From: Erythrophleum ivorense
Lineage: Eukaryota; Streptophyta; Magnoliopsida; Fabales; Fabaceae
NCBI GenBank assembly: GCA_026724425.1
Contig: JAIUCV010000011.1
Coordinates: forward strand, 5,601,501-5,665,500
Reading direction: 5' to 3'
Length of the DNA: 64,000 nucleotides
Part shown: positions 1 to 10,919 of the stretch, piece after piece
Position numbering within the stretch: position 1 is the first letter of the stretch
Layout of the letters: every line of letters starts with the position of its first letter
Program-made: the position numbers and the translations under genes
The notes under the pieces: model-generated
The model's input: only the letters and a program-made list of their open reading frames with translations
Database searches by the model: none
What the model was told of the DNA's origin: nothing

Positions 1-132
1 TTTGACAACTCAGGGTTTGGTCTTTTTTATGTTTTTTTAATAGCACTGTGGTCAAAGAGTCTAGAACTAAATTGGAATTCATGTTCATATTACTGACCCA
101 AAATTTCTTCTTCTTTACTTCTCATTCTCTAG

Positions 133-535
133 GTTACGTAAGTTCTGGCTAAAAGGCGATAAAGCTGGGAATTCAGAGGTGTTAGCCATTCTACCTGGAT
201 TTCCTGACAATGTGAGAGTCAATGAAGATGGAGACTTTTGGGTGGCTCTTCATTGTCGACGGTATATATACGGTTACATTAATGCCCTCTACCCACATAT
301 CAGAAAAGTCCTACTCAAGCTTCCTATTCCAACAAGGATCCAATACTTGCTTCAGATAGGATGGAGGCTCCATGCAATTGTTGTGAAGTATAGCCCCGAG
401 GGTAAACTTCTGCGGATATTGGAGGATGGTCAAGGAAAAGTTGTTAGAGCAGCTAGTGAAGTGGAGGAAAAGGATGGTAAACTCTGGATCGGAAGTGTTC
501 TCATGCCTTTTGTTGCAGTTTATGACTTGAAATAA
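133..535 (+). CDS. Strictosidine synthase-like protein, last exon (5' part outside window)
   Basis: This is the C-terminal 134 codons of a strictosidine-synthase-like (SSL) protein, a six-bladed beta-propeller family. Most plant members are not alkaloid enzymes, and many are predicted secretory or vacuolar esterase-like proteins. The exon follows a pyrimidine-rich tract ending in AG at 131-132, and its first base completes a codon begun upstream. Family hallmarks are FWLKGDKAG, LPGFPDNVRVNEDGDFWVAL, HCRR and, near the end, GKLWIGSVLMPFVAVYDL before TAA at 533-535. Bases 1-132 read as intron. It is co-oriented with RFC1 downstream, as I recall for Arabidopsis At5g22020 beside At5g22010. I see no frameshift in the visible part. 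Which SSL subclade it belongs to cannot be settled from one exon. Confidence 0.9.
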
Positions 536-3500
536 AGCAGGAAACTGGAGGCTGAACTTTTCTTCCACCTTATCAAATAATTGTTGTGCATGTCTTTGTA
601 GTGGAAACAAAAGATACAATCAAGAAGATACCTGACTTGGTTTTGTCGAAATCATGAAGCAGTGGTATGCCAATCTAATTGGGAAGCTTCCCCTTTTGTG
701 TCATTGTTTACATTATAATTTTTACCAACGTAATTTATAAAAAGGCTATATAAAAGTTGTCAAATAGTTTAGGAAGATATGAAAAAGAATGAAAGCTTTA
801 TATATTCATGTTCTTCTGAAAGATGTTGGACTTTTACTTGCCCATTCTCAGAAGAATTTCTTGGATATAACATGATGGAGCAAAAGACTGATAAAAAATT
901 TTGTTTTATTCTAAACATTCTTAATTTTGTGATTGCATTGCAGAATCTCACTTCTAAGCAATAAAAATGAACTTTTGTTGTCGTAATATCCTCAAATCTC
1001 AGTTCATGTTAGCACCTTATGTAAAATAAGAAATTAAGAATCAAAGGCGGATAATTTTTTAAATTGACGAGGAAAAATTGGAAAAGTCAAAACTCAAAGA
1101 AGAATAGTAATTCAGTAATCACCCTTCTCGGCAACCAAAAAATGGGTAGTCTCTCAAACTTTAACTCATGGTCAATTACCAGAGTAATTTTTTTTTATAA
1201 AAGAAAAAATTCATTCCAACGATAAATTGTACATCATCCTAGTACTATGCTCTAAATCTATAGTCCCAATATTTTGAAAATACAATATTTAACTGATGAA
1301 AATTGAGAAATCGAATTCCAAATGTCATGATGCAAAACTTTTAGTTGGACTAGGACATGCTGTCTCTGCAGTAGTTGACAATGATTTCTCTCTAACAGCA
1401 GTATATGTAATGAATAACTGCGAAGACGGAGAATTATTTCTTGAATACCAAGAATCCTTATAGCATAACGAATTGCCTTATAAAGAGTTACAATTGCAGT
1501 TTTACATTCCAAATTCTCCCTAACCCATTTACAAAAGATAGTGTGCTCAAACCATGCTGAAATGAGTACTTGATTCTTTGTTTGCTGAATATTTCTTTTG
1601 ACTATCCAAAACATTAACCACCAGTAATCTGGGAAAACCTACCTAACCAAGTATCTATAAACATTTGCATAGGCACGCCTTTTTTAAGAATTTAGTTGAG
1701 ACGTTATATTCCTATACCAATAATTAAGATGTTGAACCATCTGCAAAGCAAATTCAAAGCCACAATTTTTATACTAAGAAATCCTATAATTATGGCAATA
1801 TCAAGTTACATACAAAATAATAATAATGTAAATCATGTGAAATGAATCCTCTTATGTAGTTGTTAGAGTAATTAAAATTTTAAAATACAGATACTAATTT
1901 GAAAAAAAAAAGGGTAAAACTATATACAACAGAACAATTGAACCTATAGATGTAATCGAACTAATATAATTTTATTTACCATAGAAGTTTAATATGATTT
2001 AGTTATTTATTTACAATTCAAAGTTCAAAGGTACCTTCTTCGTTTTCTCTCCTAGGTTTTCTAGTGTCTAGGCAAAGATCATTCCCTCTCTGCATTTTCT
2101 GTATGACGCTTCGTTCTTCGATCATTCTGGGAATTGTCGAACATCACTTCCATTTTAGTACTTGAAATGGAGCGTATAGAGCTTCATTAAACTTTTCCAT
2201 TCCCTAATTCACCCTTAAGACTTCATTTTCGAAGCCTCCCTTCATAGCAGTGTCTCCCCATCTCCCCTCTGTACTTGTGTTGTAAGCCTTAAAGGATTGA
2301 AGTAAATTGCTTCCGTGGTTTTGTCTGTCTTGCTTCTTAGTTCACCGTTCGCCACGTCTGACTTTCATCTGAGCAACCATATATATCATATAAAAAACTG
2401 AGAAACACTACGACAAATAAAGAAATTAATAAACATTTTTAGCATCTTTATTTTGTTTTCCTCTTACATGGAGTGTCTAACAGTGGATTTCATCCACCGA
2501 GCTAATTGATAAAAGTTCAAACGTGAGACTTATAAATCTAATGCTTAGTAAATCTTCAAATAGCCATAACATGTGATCTAGGAGAGATTTTGACTATCAT
2601 TATATGTTTACCGGAAGCTTTTTTCTACCTCGTTAATGAGGCAATCTTGTTTTACCCGCTAGAAGTTATTTCAAGTCTCAAAATATGTTGAATTATTTAA
2701 AGTTCGTTTAACATACTATACTAAACTTTACCGGATAAGTTAATATAATATATTATAAAATTTATAAGCTATTTGATACTAGCATTATATTATATGAGTT
2801 TATCTATTAAACTTTTTTTATATATTAACATAATGAATAATTTAATTAAACTTTAAAATGAAATTAGATGTAATAAAATTTTGATGCATATGCCTTTCTC
2901 AACACTCCCCGCTAAACCTCACGATCGTGCTCTCTCTCTCCTTTCCAGACATCTAACCATTCTCCTGTCCTAACTGCACCGGTCCGCCACCACTCTCCCT
3001 TATTCATCAAGTTGCCGAGCCGCCGGTCAACCATCGCTTCCACGCCTGCCAATCGCACACCAAATCTGCACTTCGCTTCTCGTCTTTTTCCCGATAAGCA
3101 GACTCACCTTGGATTCCTAGGTTGTGTGGGTGCTGCTGCTCGTTTTCAATCTGCATGCCATACTTTATTTTGTTTCATATATTTTTGATATCTAATTTCA
3201 ATATTTGAACCTAATCTATTTCCAACCTCATAAGTTCTCTATTCCCGCGACAGATTTATTTTATATACTCCTCAAGTATTTATTTTAGTATCATTAGACA
3301 TCTAAACACCCTTCCATTTGTCATCCCTATCTCTAATTTCAAAAGTTCTGTATTTCCGTGAAAGATTCAATCCTCCAACCTCAGAAGAGTTGCCCTCAGT
3401 GTGAGCTATCTCACAACTCAGCCAAAAGGAAAATCAATAAAACACAAGGGTTCTTGGAAGCAATAATAATATAGGGAAATGATGTTGGTTGGAGTAGGAA

Positions 3501-5136
3501 TGGTGAGGTCTAATCTAAGATTCTAGTTAGTCACAAATTGATAAAGAAAGTGATAGATGCTATTTGGATATTTCTAATACATTCCAGAACTGTAGTTGAT
3601 TAGCACTAAACCAATCCTCAAATGGGTTCATCTTTTCACCAGCCCTTTAACTCCCATCTCTATAACATTTTTGGGGTGCGAAAATGGATATTAAACATTT
3701 GAAGATTAGGATTCTCATTTTATTTCTTTGCCTGTAATTAATCACAACTAGTCCAGTTTCGCAGTTTTCATTAGGTATCCTAAGTTTGGATGGACAGTGA
3801 ATATATATCAATTTTTTATTTCGGTCACTTGATTTTAATAGTGACAAAATTTGAACTCAAATACTACCAACAAATTTTTGAGTTATTGGATTTGATTAAT
3901 ATGAATGGATTTTGAAACAGGACTCCACATTAATAAAGCATTAAAGTGCCGTAGGCACAGTATAGTCTAAATAAATTGCAACCCATTTGTTTTATGAATG
4001 GGAATTTTTTGTAGAATTCTAATCTTTGATTGTCCATTTGTGATATGTCTGCACTATTGTGTTGTTGTTTGGTTTTGGGATGACGTCTTTATATGCTTTC
4101 CTTTTTTTTGGGTTTGGTTATGAGATAATGAATTTTTTTTTCTTTTTTATTTTGATAAATAGACATAAGCTATTTTTTAATGTTATGTGATACATCCAGA
4201 AATCAAGCAGCCATAAAAAATTTTCTTAAATTTTATCGTTAAGTTAAACTTTATCACGGGAAAGACAAGAATGACTATTGATCATATATAGCAGTTATGA
4301 GTTTTATTTTTAACGCTTAGATACTTTTATTTTTCTACAAATTAATATAACATGACAAAGTTAGATGAATATAATATATTTTTAAATAAGAAATATTTGT
4401 TTCAAAATAATTATTTTTTATATATTAAATATTATATAGTGCATTATTAAATATATGATGATATTATTTTATACACTATTACATCATATATTATATAATA
4501 TTAAAATTTTATTGGATTTTATTTTATTCATCCTTATTTATCAAACCTTATACTATTACATCTTGTTTTATATAACATATCAATTTCTATCCTGTCTCTG
4601 TTTTTATTTGTTTGCATTTTGCATTTATGAATATGTTTATCAATTTTTAAGAGATCATTTGATATGTAAGTATAGAAATAAAAAGAGATAAGAATGGAAA
4701 AATAATAATTTTTATACTCTTATTAAAAAATAAATATTATAATATAATAAAAAAACAAAATAAATATTATATAAATTGAGAACTCTTGTATTTTATGCAT
4801 TCTTCAATTTTTCGTTTCTTTTCCTTTATCAATGTGTTATCAAGTGATTTTTAGGCCTGTGTCACTTGGATTCTTTGCTGCTCAGTTGAAGCAGATCATT
4901 CAATTTTTTTTTTGTTTCAATCATTTTTTTAATTTTTAATTTTTTTATTTTAAAAATTTAAAATATTTTTATTTTATATTTTACTTTTTAAAATAAAAAT
5001 TTAGTTAAAATAAAAAATATAAAATATAAAAAGCATCTAAATTGCTGTTCAAGAAAATCAAATTGGAGTGTGCGTAGCCTTTTTTTTTTGGGATAAGCAA
5101 GAAACATACGTACAATTAATAAATCATCTTAAAACC
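536..5136. other. 3' flank of SSL gene and AT-rich intergenic spacer
   Basis: The first few hundred bases are probably the SSL 3' untranslated region. The rest is AT-rich with no gene I can support. A 118-codon reading frame on the minus strand (1258-1614) resembles no family I know and has no splice context. Patches at about 2030-2400 and 2890-3160 are less AT-rich and pyrimidine-rich, like a degraded leader or promoter, but no coding sequence follows them. Confidence 0.6.
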
Positions 5137-5140
5137 TAAA

Positions 5141-5159
5141 GTAGTGTTTGGTTGGAGGG
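5141..5159 (+). repeat. Left terminal inverted repeat of the Harbinger element
   Basis: The sequence is GTAGTGTTTGGTTGGAGGG, preceded directly by TAAA. It pairs with 10654-10672 at 18 of 19 positions. G/A-rich sequence rich in GGGAGGGG follows inward, mirrored by C/T-rich sequence inside the right end. Confidence 0.85.
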
Positions 5160-5420
5160 TTTTGGAAGGGAGGGGAGGGGAGGGAAAGGGAGCTCTCCCC
5201 TTGTTTAGTATGAAAAAATTAGAGGAGAGGGGTTTAGGGTTTAGGATTTTTAGTTTTATTTTAAATATAATATAAATCTTATTTTTTTTAATAGGGTTCA
5301 AGATAATTTTTTATAAAAATAAAAAAAATATTTTTTATAATAAAAAATAGGAAAAAAATTTTAAAAAAAATATCTTAAAAAAATTAATTCTAATATCATA
5401 AGGATATAATTGTCCATTAA

Positions 5421-5520
5421 TTCCTCTCCTCCCCTCCCCTCCCCTCCTCAACCAAACAACATATCATTAAAATTCTTCCTCTCCGCTCCCCTCCAAATCA
5501 ACCAAACAACATATCATTAA
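5421..5520. repeat. Two tandem 50-base units carrying a TIR-like motif
   Basis: Bases 5421-5470 and 5471-5520 align as a tandem pair. The last 23 bases of each unit, from TCAACCAAACAAC to ATATCATTAA, are identical. Each unit is C/T-rich and then has AACCAAAC, so it looks like a right terminus. A left-terminus-like motif, TGTTTGGTTTGAGGGGAGG, starts at about 5525. The arrangement is consistent with a small relative having inserted next to, or into, the end of the larger element. Confidence 0.8.
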
Positions 5521-5712
5521 ACCATTGTTTGGTTTGAGGGGAGGGGAGGAAAAATTTAATAAAATTTTTCCTCCCCTCCCCCTCTCCCTACTCCCTCCGA
5601 TTTGGGCGGATTGGGAGGGAAATCTATCAGAAAAGGGAGATTGGACTAAAATGCCCAAAGCCTTTGTCCATTTGGTGTGTGAATCGTCTCCCATCTCCAC
5701 GCCGCTCTCATT

Positions 5713-5957
5713 CCACGCCACGCAACTCTCATCTCGACGCCGCTTCCTCTGGTTCGATCATCAGTGACTCGTCTGGTTCTCGTCTCCACGCAGCTCTCAT
5801 CTCGACGCTGCTTGCTCTAGTTCAATCATCAGTGACTCGTTCGGTTCTCGTCTCCACGCAACTCTCATTTTGACGCCGCTTGCTCTGGTTCGATCATCAG
5901 TGACTCGTCCGGTTCTTGTCTCCACGCAGCTCTCATCTTGACGCTGCTTGCTCTGGT
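5713..5957 (+). repeat. 68-base tandem repeat, about 3.5 copies
   Basis: The phrase CTCTCATYTYGACGC recurs with exact 68-base spacing at 5725, 5793, 5861 and 5929. It is followed each time by CGCTTGCTCTGGTTCGATCATCAG-like sequence and GTGACTCGTC. Copies differ by a few substitutions. The array lies in the non-coding leader of the Harbinger element, upstream of the transposase, and is far more GC-rich than its surroundings. Short frames through it are by-products of the repeat: 68 is not a multiple of three. Confidence 0.88.
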
Positions 5958-7128
5958 TTTCAACGTCTTCAATTTCTTCGTTCCACCTGCAACCCAGATC
6001 GCCTAGATCGGACCTCCTTCTTCCAAGGTTCGAATTGCTTTTATTTACTCGTGCTTCTTCTTGATTGCTTCTATTTTATCAGAACCAAATTGCCAAATTG
6101 ATTTGAAATGGAATCACCCGTCAGCCTTCTGATCCTATTGATCATATGGCGATGTTTTTGCTTAATTAAGTAGCTATAGCCATAGTCATTGCAAATTCTC
6201 TTTCATTTTCGCATTATGATTGGCTATTTCGCTGTTGACCTTACTGTCTGCATTTTGTTTCTTGTTCTTTTTTTTCGGAACTATGTATTTAGTTCCAGTT
6301 TTGTTCAGCTGAGGTTCGTATTTCATACCATGACTTTAGTCTCAGATTAACAGTAGAAAGCTGTGTGATTTTGAAGTTAAAGTTAATTTATCATCAATTT
6401 TCTTACCCCTTAGCAGAATTAGCAGTCGGGCTGTGAACCATAGGCCTTAGGATTTGAAAGCCTGGAACAACTAATCTCAGGGTGAGAGGGGTGAGTTATA
6501 AGGCAATATAGCATATAACAAAATTCACTGATTCTATTACATGATTATTATTAGCCTTCGTGACCAAAGAAGCAATTTCAATCCTCTCTAGTTAATCCCT
6601 AAATAATGATAGGCATAAGCTCAGGAAGAATGGGATAAAATGCAAGAAGACATCTTTCTTTCTTACTTAACTGATAAACCAGCAGTTAACGATTCATATG
6701 GGATACCTGATTATTGGTTGCTGAATAAACTTCTCATTATGCTGAATAAACTTCTCATATGGGATACCTAATATATGCTTCTGTTTCTTCATGCTTTTAT
6801 CTTAGCTTTTGTTGCTTTGTGCTTCTGCCTGAACTGCTATTCGTTGGTGCTTCTGTTTCTTTCAATGCTATTTTTTCTATTTCCTTGTATTGCTCTGTTT
6901 CTTCGATTGTGATAATTGGTTGCTGAATAAACTTTTCATTATTTTTTCTCTGTCATGGACAAAGAACCAACAAAGCAGCAGCTTTTATTGTTTGTTGTTT
7001 TATGGTGAGTGTGTCATGTTTGAGTATGAAACTCTTTGTTATTTTTAAGGCTTCGTCCAAATATGAATCTCATTTTGGTTACCCAATGATTTTCTATTTC
7101 CTAATTTGTTCTATTTTCTTCAAGTTAG

Positions 7129-8414
7129 ATGAATGTTAAGTTGTGGAGGTTGTGGTTGGAGTTGCGTCAAAGAACTATCATTGTGATCATATGTGTCACT
7201 GCCTATTTTTGGTCCAAGCAAATGTCTGAAAGAAGAAAAATAAGCTATAGTATGTGTTCTAGGAGAGAAAGGGTCCGTGAGGAGATCATGAGACAAATAA
7301 CAAAAAGTGAAAAGAGTAAAAGTATTATTAGGATGGATTCTGAAGCTTTCATAACATTATGTGGTATGTTGGAAAGAGAGTGCAACCTAAAACCTACATG
7401 ATGGGCAAGTGTGGAAGAACAAGTTGCAAAATCTCTTTTCATACTAACACATAATGCAAAAAACTGTGTAGTGAACTTTTTTTTTCAGCGTTCTGGTGAG
7501 ACAATTAGCCGTCACTTCCATAAAGTCTTAAGAGCCATCATTGAGTTAAAAGATAGATTTGTGGTACAATTTAATGGCTTAACAATGCCTCCTAAAATTA
7601 GTGAAAAAAATAAGTTTTACTCGTATTTTAAAGATTGTGTTGGTGCTATAGATGGGACATATATAAAAGTCAAAGTATCTGTTAAAGATGCTCCCCGGTA
7701 CCGTGGTAGGAAGGAGTTCCCAACCCAAAATGTCTTAGCAGCATGCACATTTGATTTAAAATTCACTTATGTCATGACCGGATGGGAAGGCACCGTATCC
7801 GACTCAAGAATTCTAAAAGAAGCACTAACTGAAGAAGATAGACTTAACATTTCTGACGATAATTATTACTATTTTGAAGATGTCATTGAAATCTAAATTT
7901 GGCTATTATATAACCATTATAGTGATTAATTTTGTTGATGATAGGAAAATATTACCTTGTGGATGCTGGCTTCATGCTAACAAGTGGACTTATCACTCCT
8001 TATAGAGGAGTTTGCTATCACCTTAAAGAGTATTCAACGAGGAATCCACCACAAAATCATAAAGAATTATTTAATCTTCGACATGCATCATTACATAATG
8101 TAATTGAAAGAGCTTTTGGAGTGTTGAAAAAAAGATTTGCAATTTTATCAAATGGAACGGAGCCTAGTTATGGAGTTAAAGCACAAAAATTGATCATTGG
8201 TGCTTGTTGCATTCTTCATAATTATCTTATGATTGTAGACCCAGATAATGAGTTGATTTCTCAAGTAGATGCTGAACTTGTAGCTCAAATTGTGTTTGAT
8301 GATAATAATCATGGTCCAAGAAGTCGAGCCAACGATGTTGCTCGGGGTGAACTTATAAGAGATAATATAGTTAATCAAATGTGGCTAGATTATCAAAAAA
8401 GTGATGAATTTTAA
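7129..8414 (+). pseudogene. Harbinger DDE transposase, interrupted
   Basis: This is a DDE nuclease of the PIF/Harbinger type. The N-terminal part ends CNLKPT at an in-frame TGA (7399-7401). The same frame resumes at once with WASVEEQVAKSLFIL, a well-known family motif, so a single base created the stop. Catalytic region: first Asp in VGAIDGTYIKV, second Asp in GWEGTVSDSRI, Glu in HNVIERAFGVLKKRFAI. HDE-type neighbours such as DAGF, TPYRGVCYHL and GACCILHNYL are also present. The frame changes between about 7880 and 7945, through a small intron or an indel. An acceptor-like TAG lies at 7942-7944, but I could not find a matching donor in phase. It would cut and paste this family together with the Myb-like protein downstream. 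Confidence 0.87.
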
Positions 8415-8646
8415 GTTTGATGTATTATTATTTTATGTTTTCTATTTATTTTTATGTACTCCATTGTTTGAGTTGACATTTGGATTTATTCTATTGCCAC
8501 TTTATTGCTATTTTATGTTCGATTGAATTTCATATATTGTGTTGGATGTATCCTTATTTTATATATTGCTATTGTTTGAGTTGACAATTAGATATATTCT
8601 TTTTATATATTGCATTGTGATTGAATGAATATGTATTTCATATAGC

Positions 8647-9806
8647 ATGGCACCTACAAGCAAGGAGAACTTGGTGTGGTCAAAAACTATGAATGATGCA
8701 CTCATTGATGCATTCATGAATGAATATAATTGTGGTCATAGAGTTAATGACACCTTCACTTCCACTGCATATGGCAACATAGTAAAGGAACTTAGTGCTT
8801 TATTTGGCACCAAAATTGATAAAGAGAAAATCAAGAATAGGTGGAAGACTTTGAAGAAAAATTTTGCTGAAGTATATGATCTCTTTAAGAATGGTATGAG
8901 TGGGTTTGCTTGGGACCTAACAACTTGCATGTGGGATGCTGAACCATAAGTGTGGGATGCTTTAATTCAGGTTAGCTTGCTACTTTAATTCAACTATTTA
9001 ATATATTCTCTTAATATATTTTAATATGTTAGTTATATATATTTTTTCTAATTCCATGCAATTGTTATTATCATAGTTGCTGGTTTGTTATTATCATAGC
9101 TGATAGATCAAATTGGTTTGTTGTCATATCTCTAAACTATTTTCAAGCTCATCCAAGAGCAGCAATGTGGAGGAATACCCCTCTTCCAAACTATAAAAAG
9201 ATGGCTACACTTTATAGCAATGGAAGAGATACTGGAAATGAGAGAGAGACACTATCTCAAATGAAGAAACGCAAACATTCATCCACTAAAGATTTATTTC
9301 ATGATAGCATTGATGATGTTGATAACATGGTTTCTCAAAATGAAGACACTTTAGGTAATTATGATTGTTTTATTAACGATGACTCACTTGATGCTCAGCA
9401 AGAAGATGATTCACCTAGAATAAGTAGTGCCTGCAACAATAAGAAAAGAAGAACTTCTTCAAGTAAAGACAAAAATGTTGAAATTAGTGAATACAAATCA
9501 ACTATGTCTGAGTTAATAGATGTGCTTGGACGAAGTAATTCTATCATGGAAAGGGCCATTTCCACACCAACACCATTAGTTCCACCTGAACCTGAAGAAC
9601 TTTTGGCATTAATTGAAGGAAGTGGATGTAAAACTGAAAAAGTGCCTAAGATTTTTACCTTCTTCATGAAGAATATTAAGGAGTTCAATATAATTATGAA
9701 ATGCCGTCCTGAAATGCACAAAGCAGTGATAATGAAGTTGGTTTATGGTGCTGGAAAACTAGTAGCAGATTATGGGGATAAGCATTTTTTGTTGATATGG
9801 AATTGA
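8647..9806 (+). pseudogene. Harbinger Myb/SANT-like DNA-binding protein, interrupted
   Basis: This is the second protein of PIF/Harbinger elements, thought to help bind element ends and bring in the transposase. The first exon (8647-8949) has the plant Myb/SANT-like domain: VWSKTMNDALIDAFMNEY, GTKIDKEKIKNRWKTLKKNF and FAWDLTTCMWDAEP. It then meets TAA (8947-8949), after which the same frame continues VWDALIQ to a GT. Related proteins read AEPEVW here, so one base (GAA to TAA) explains the stop. The second part (about 9148-9806) begins with the conserved AHP-AA-WRN-PLPNY segment and has an acidic, Ser/Lys-rich middle and a helical C-terminus. The expected acceptor before it reads CAAGCTC and is weak or damaged. 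Confidence 0.8.
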
Positions 9807-10653
9807 TTTACTTTTTGTTGTTGTTGTGTAGGTTGTCATGAGATGATCCTTTTGTAGCAATTGATCTTTTTGTAGTTGGAATTGATTATGGAGTTAGAAA
9901 TGATCTTTTTGTAGCAGATTATGAAATGTTGTTGGAATTGTATTTGGAATTATCTTTGTCGTCCAGTAGTTGGAATATTTAGTTAATGAAATATATGTTT
10001 TATTTTTCAAGTCCAGGACGAGAATATTTTGTTAAGGATCAATGCCATCTAGTAGTTGGAATATTTTGTTAATGAAATAATTATCTTTACCTGATTGCAC
10101 ATAAATATAAAAATATATTTTGTTAGACATCAATATAAATATAAAATTTTTATGATTGAGGGAAAATTTCAACGTACCAATATACATGGGTATATTGCCA
10201 TATTGAAGAAAAAGTAAACATGTCAATGTTCTTAACTTAGATGCGTTTTGATTTTATAAAATAAAACATGTTAAATTATACATTTGTTAAAATAATTGTT
10301 TAGTTAGTTTAATTTGTTTACAATTTTTTTAAATAATTATAATTATAAATAATTTTTAACATTTATTTAATTTGATGATAAAAATATTAAATTTTTAAAA
10401 ATAAAAAAATAATTAATTATATTATATTATCATTACTTTTAAAATATATAAAAATAAAATAATTTATATATTATTATTTTTTTTCTCCTTCTAAACCAAA
10501 TAATATATTATTAAACTTGTACCTCTATTAAAATCTCTCCCCACACTCCTCCCCCGTTAAACCAAATAAAGCCAAAACATCTTCCCTCCCTCCCCCTCCC
10601 CTCCCCTCCCCTCCCATTCATTCATTAAAATTACTCCCCTCCCTTTCTTCCTA
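9807..10653. other. 3' non-coding part of the Harbinger element
   Basis: AT-rich sequence with no gene. It contains local duplications: TAGTTGGAATATTT near 9966 recurs near 10053, followed by GTTAATGAAATA both times, and GATCTTTTTGTAG occurs twice between 9860 and 9920. Towards the right end it becomes C/T-rich with repeated AACCAAA motifs, mirroring the left end. Confidence 0.65.
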
Positions 10654-10672
10654 CCCTCGAACCAAACACTAC
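10654..10672 (-). repeat. Right terminal inverted repeat of the Harbinger element
   Basis: This is the complement of the left repeat with a single mismatch, followed directly by TAAA. Similar AACCAAATAA motifs at about 10490 and 10550 lie inside it and could be ends of nested relatives. Confidence 0.85.
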
Positions 10673-10676
10673 TAAA

Positions 10677-10919
10677 TAACGAAAGGGACTTCCTCTAGAA
10701 AATGTTCCTCTAGTCTAGAACACATTGCATCCGGAAGCAGTAAAATTCTGTAAGATAAAAACACCCCATTTTCACTGAACACCCCATTGATGAGTTTGAA
10801 TGCGTCATCTCAACCCTGAGACGGTCTACACCCATCGTCTCGGCTGTTAATATTTCACTGTAGTGACAAAACCATACCATAGCCTTTCAAGGTGAAACTG
10901 CTCCCGCCTTTGCGTTCAA
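10677..10919 (+). promoter_or_regulatory. RFC1 promoter and leader, directly abutted by the transposon
   Basis: Only about 240 bases separate the Harbinger right end from the RFC1 start codon, so promoter and 5' leader must lie here or inside the element. I see no clear TATA box. CTCCCGCC at about 10900 is a poor match to an E2F site and I do not call it. Confidence 0.5.

Larger units (their letters stand above)
5137..10676 (+). mobile_element. PIF/Harbinger DNA transposon, near full length, coding regions broken
   Basis: The ends are 19-base terminal inverted repeats: GTAGTGTTTGGTTGGAGGG at 5141-5159 and its complement with one mismatch at 10654-10672. TAAA flanks both ends directly (5137-5140 and 10673-10676). 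PIF/Harbinger elements normally duplicate a 3-base TWA target, so the duplication may be TAA plus a chance base. Inside are the two proteins diagnostic of the superfamily, in the same orientation: a DDE transposase (7129-8414) and a Myb/SANT-like protein (8647-9806). Both ends carry several further copies of the AACCAAA-plus-C/T-rich terminal motif (about 5450, 5500, 5525, 10490, 10550). This suggests nested MITEs or rearranged subterminal repeats. Each gene has an internal stop, so the copy is probably not autonomous. Confidence 0.88.

Noticed and set aside
1258..1614. 118-codon minus-strand frame as a gene
   Set aside because: No recognisable domain, no splice context, and composition like its surroundings.
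5525..6101. Several overlapping 60-80 codon frames upstream of the transposase
   Set aside because: They run through the 68-base tandem repeats and C/T-rich element ends; repeats keep frames open by chance and the unit is not a codon multiple.
10895..10912. E2F-type site before RFC1
   Set aside because: CTCCCGCC departs from the TTTSSCGC consensus at more than one position; too weak to call.
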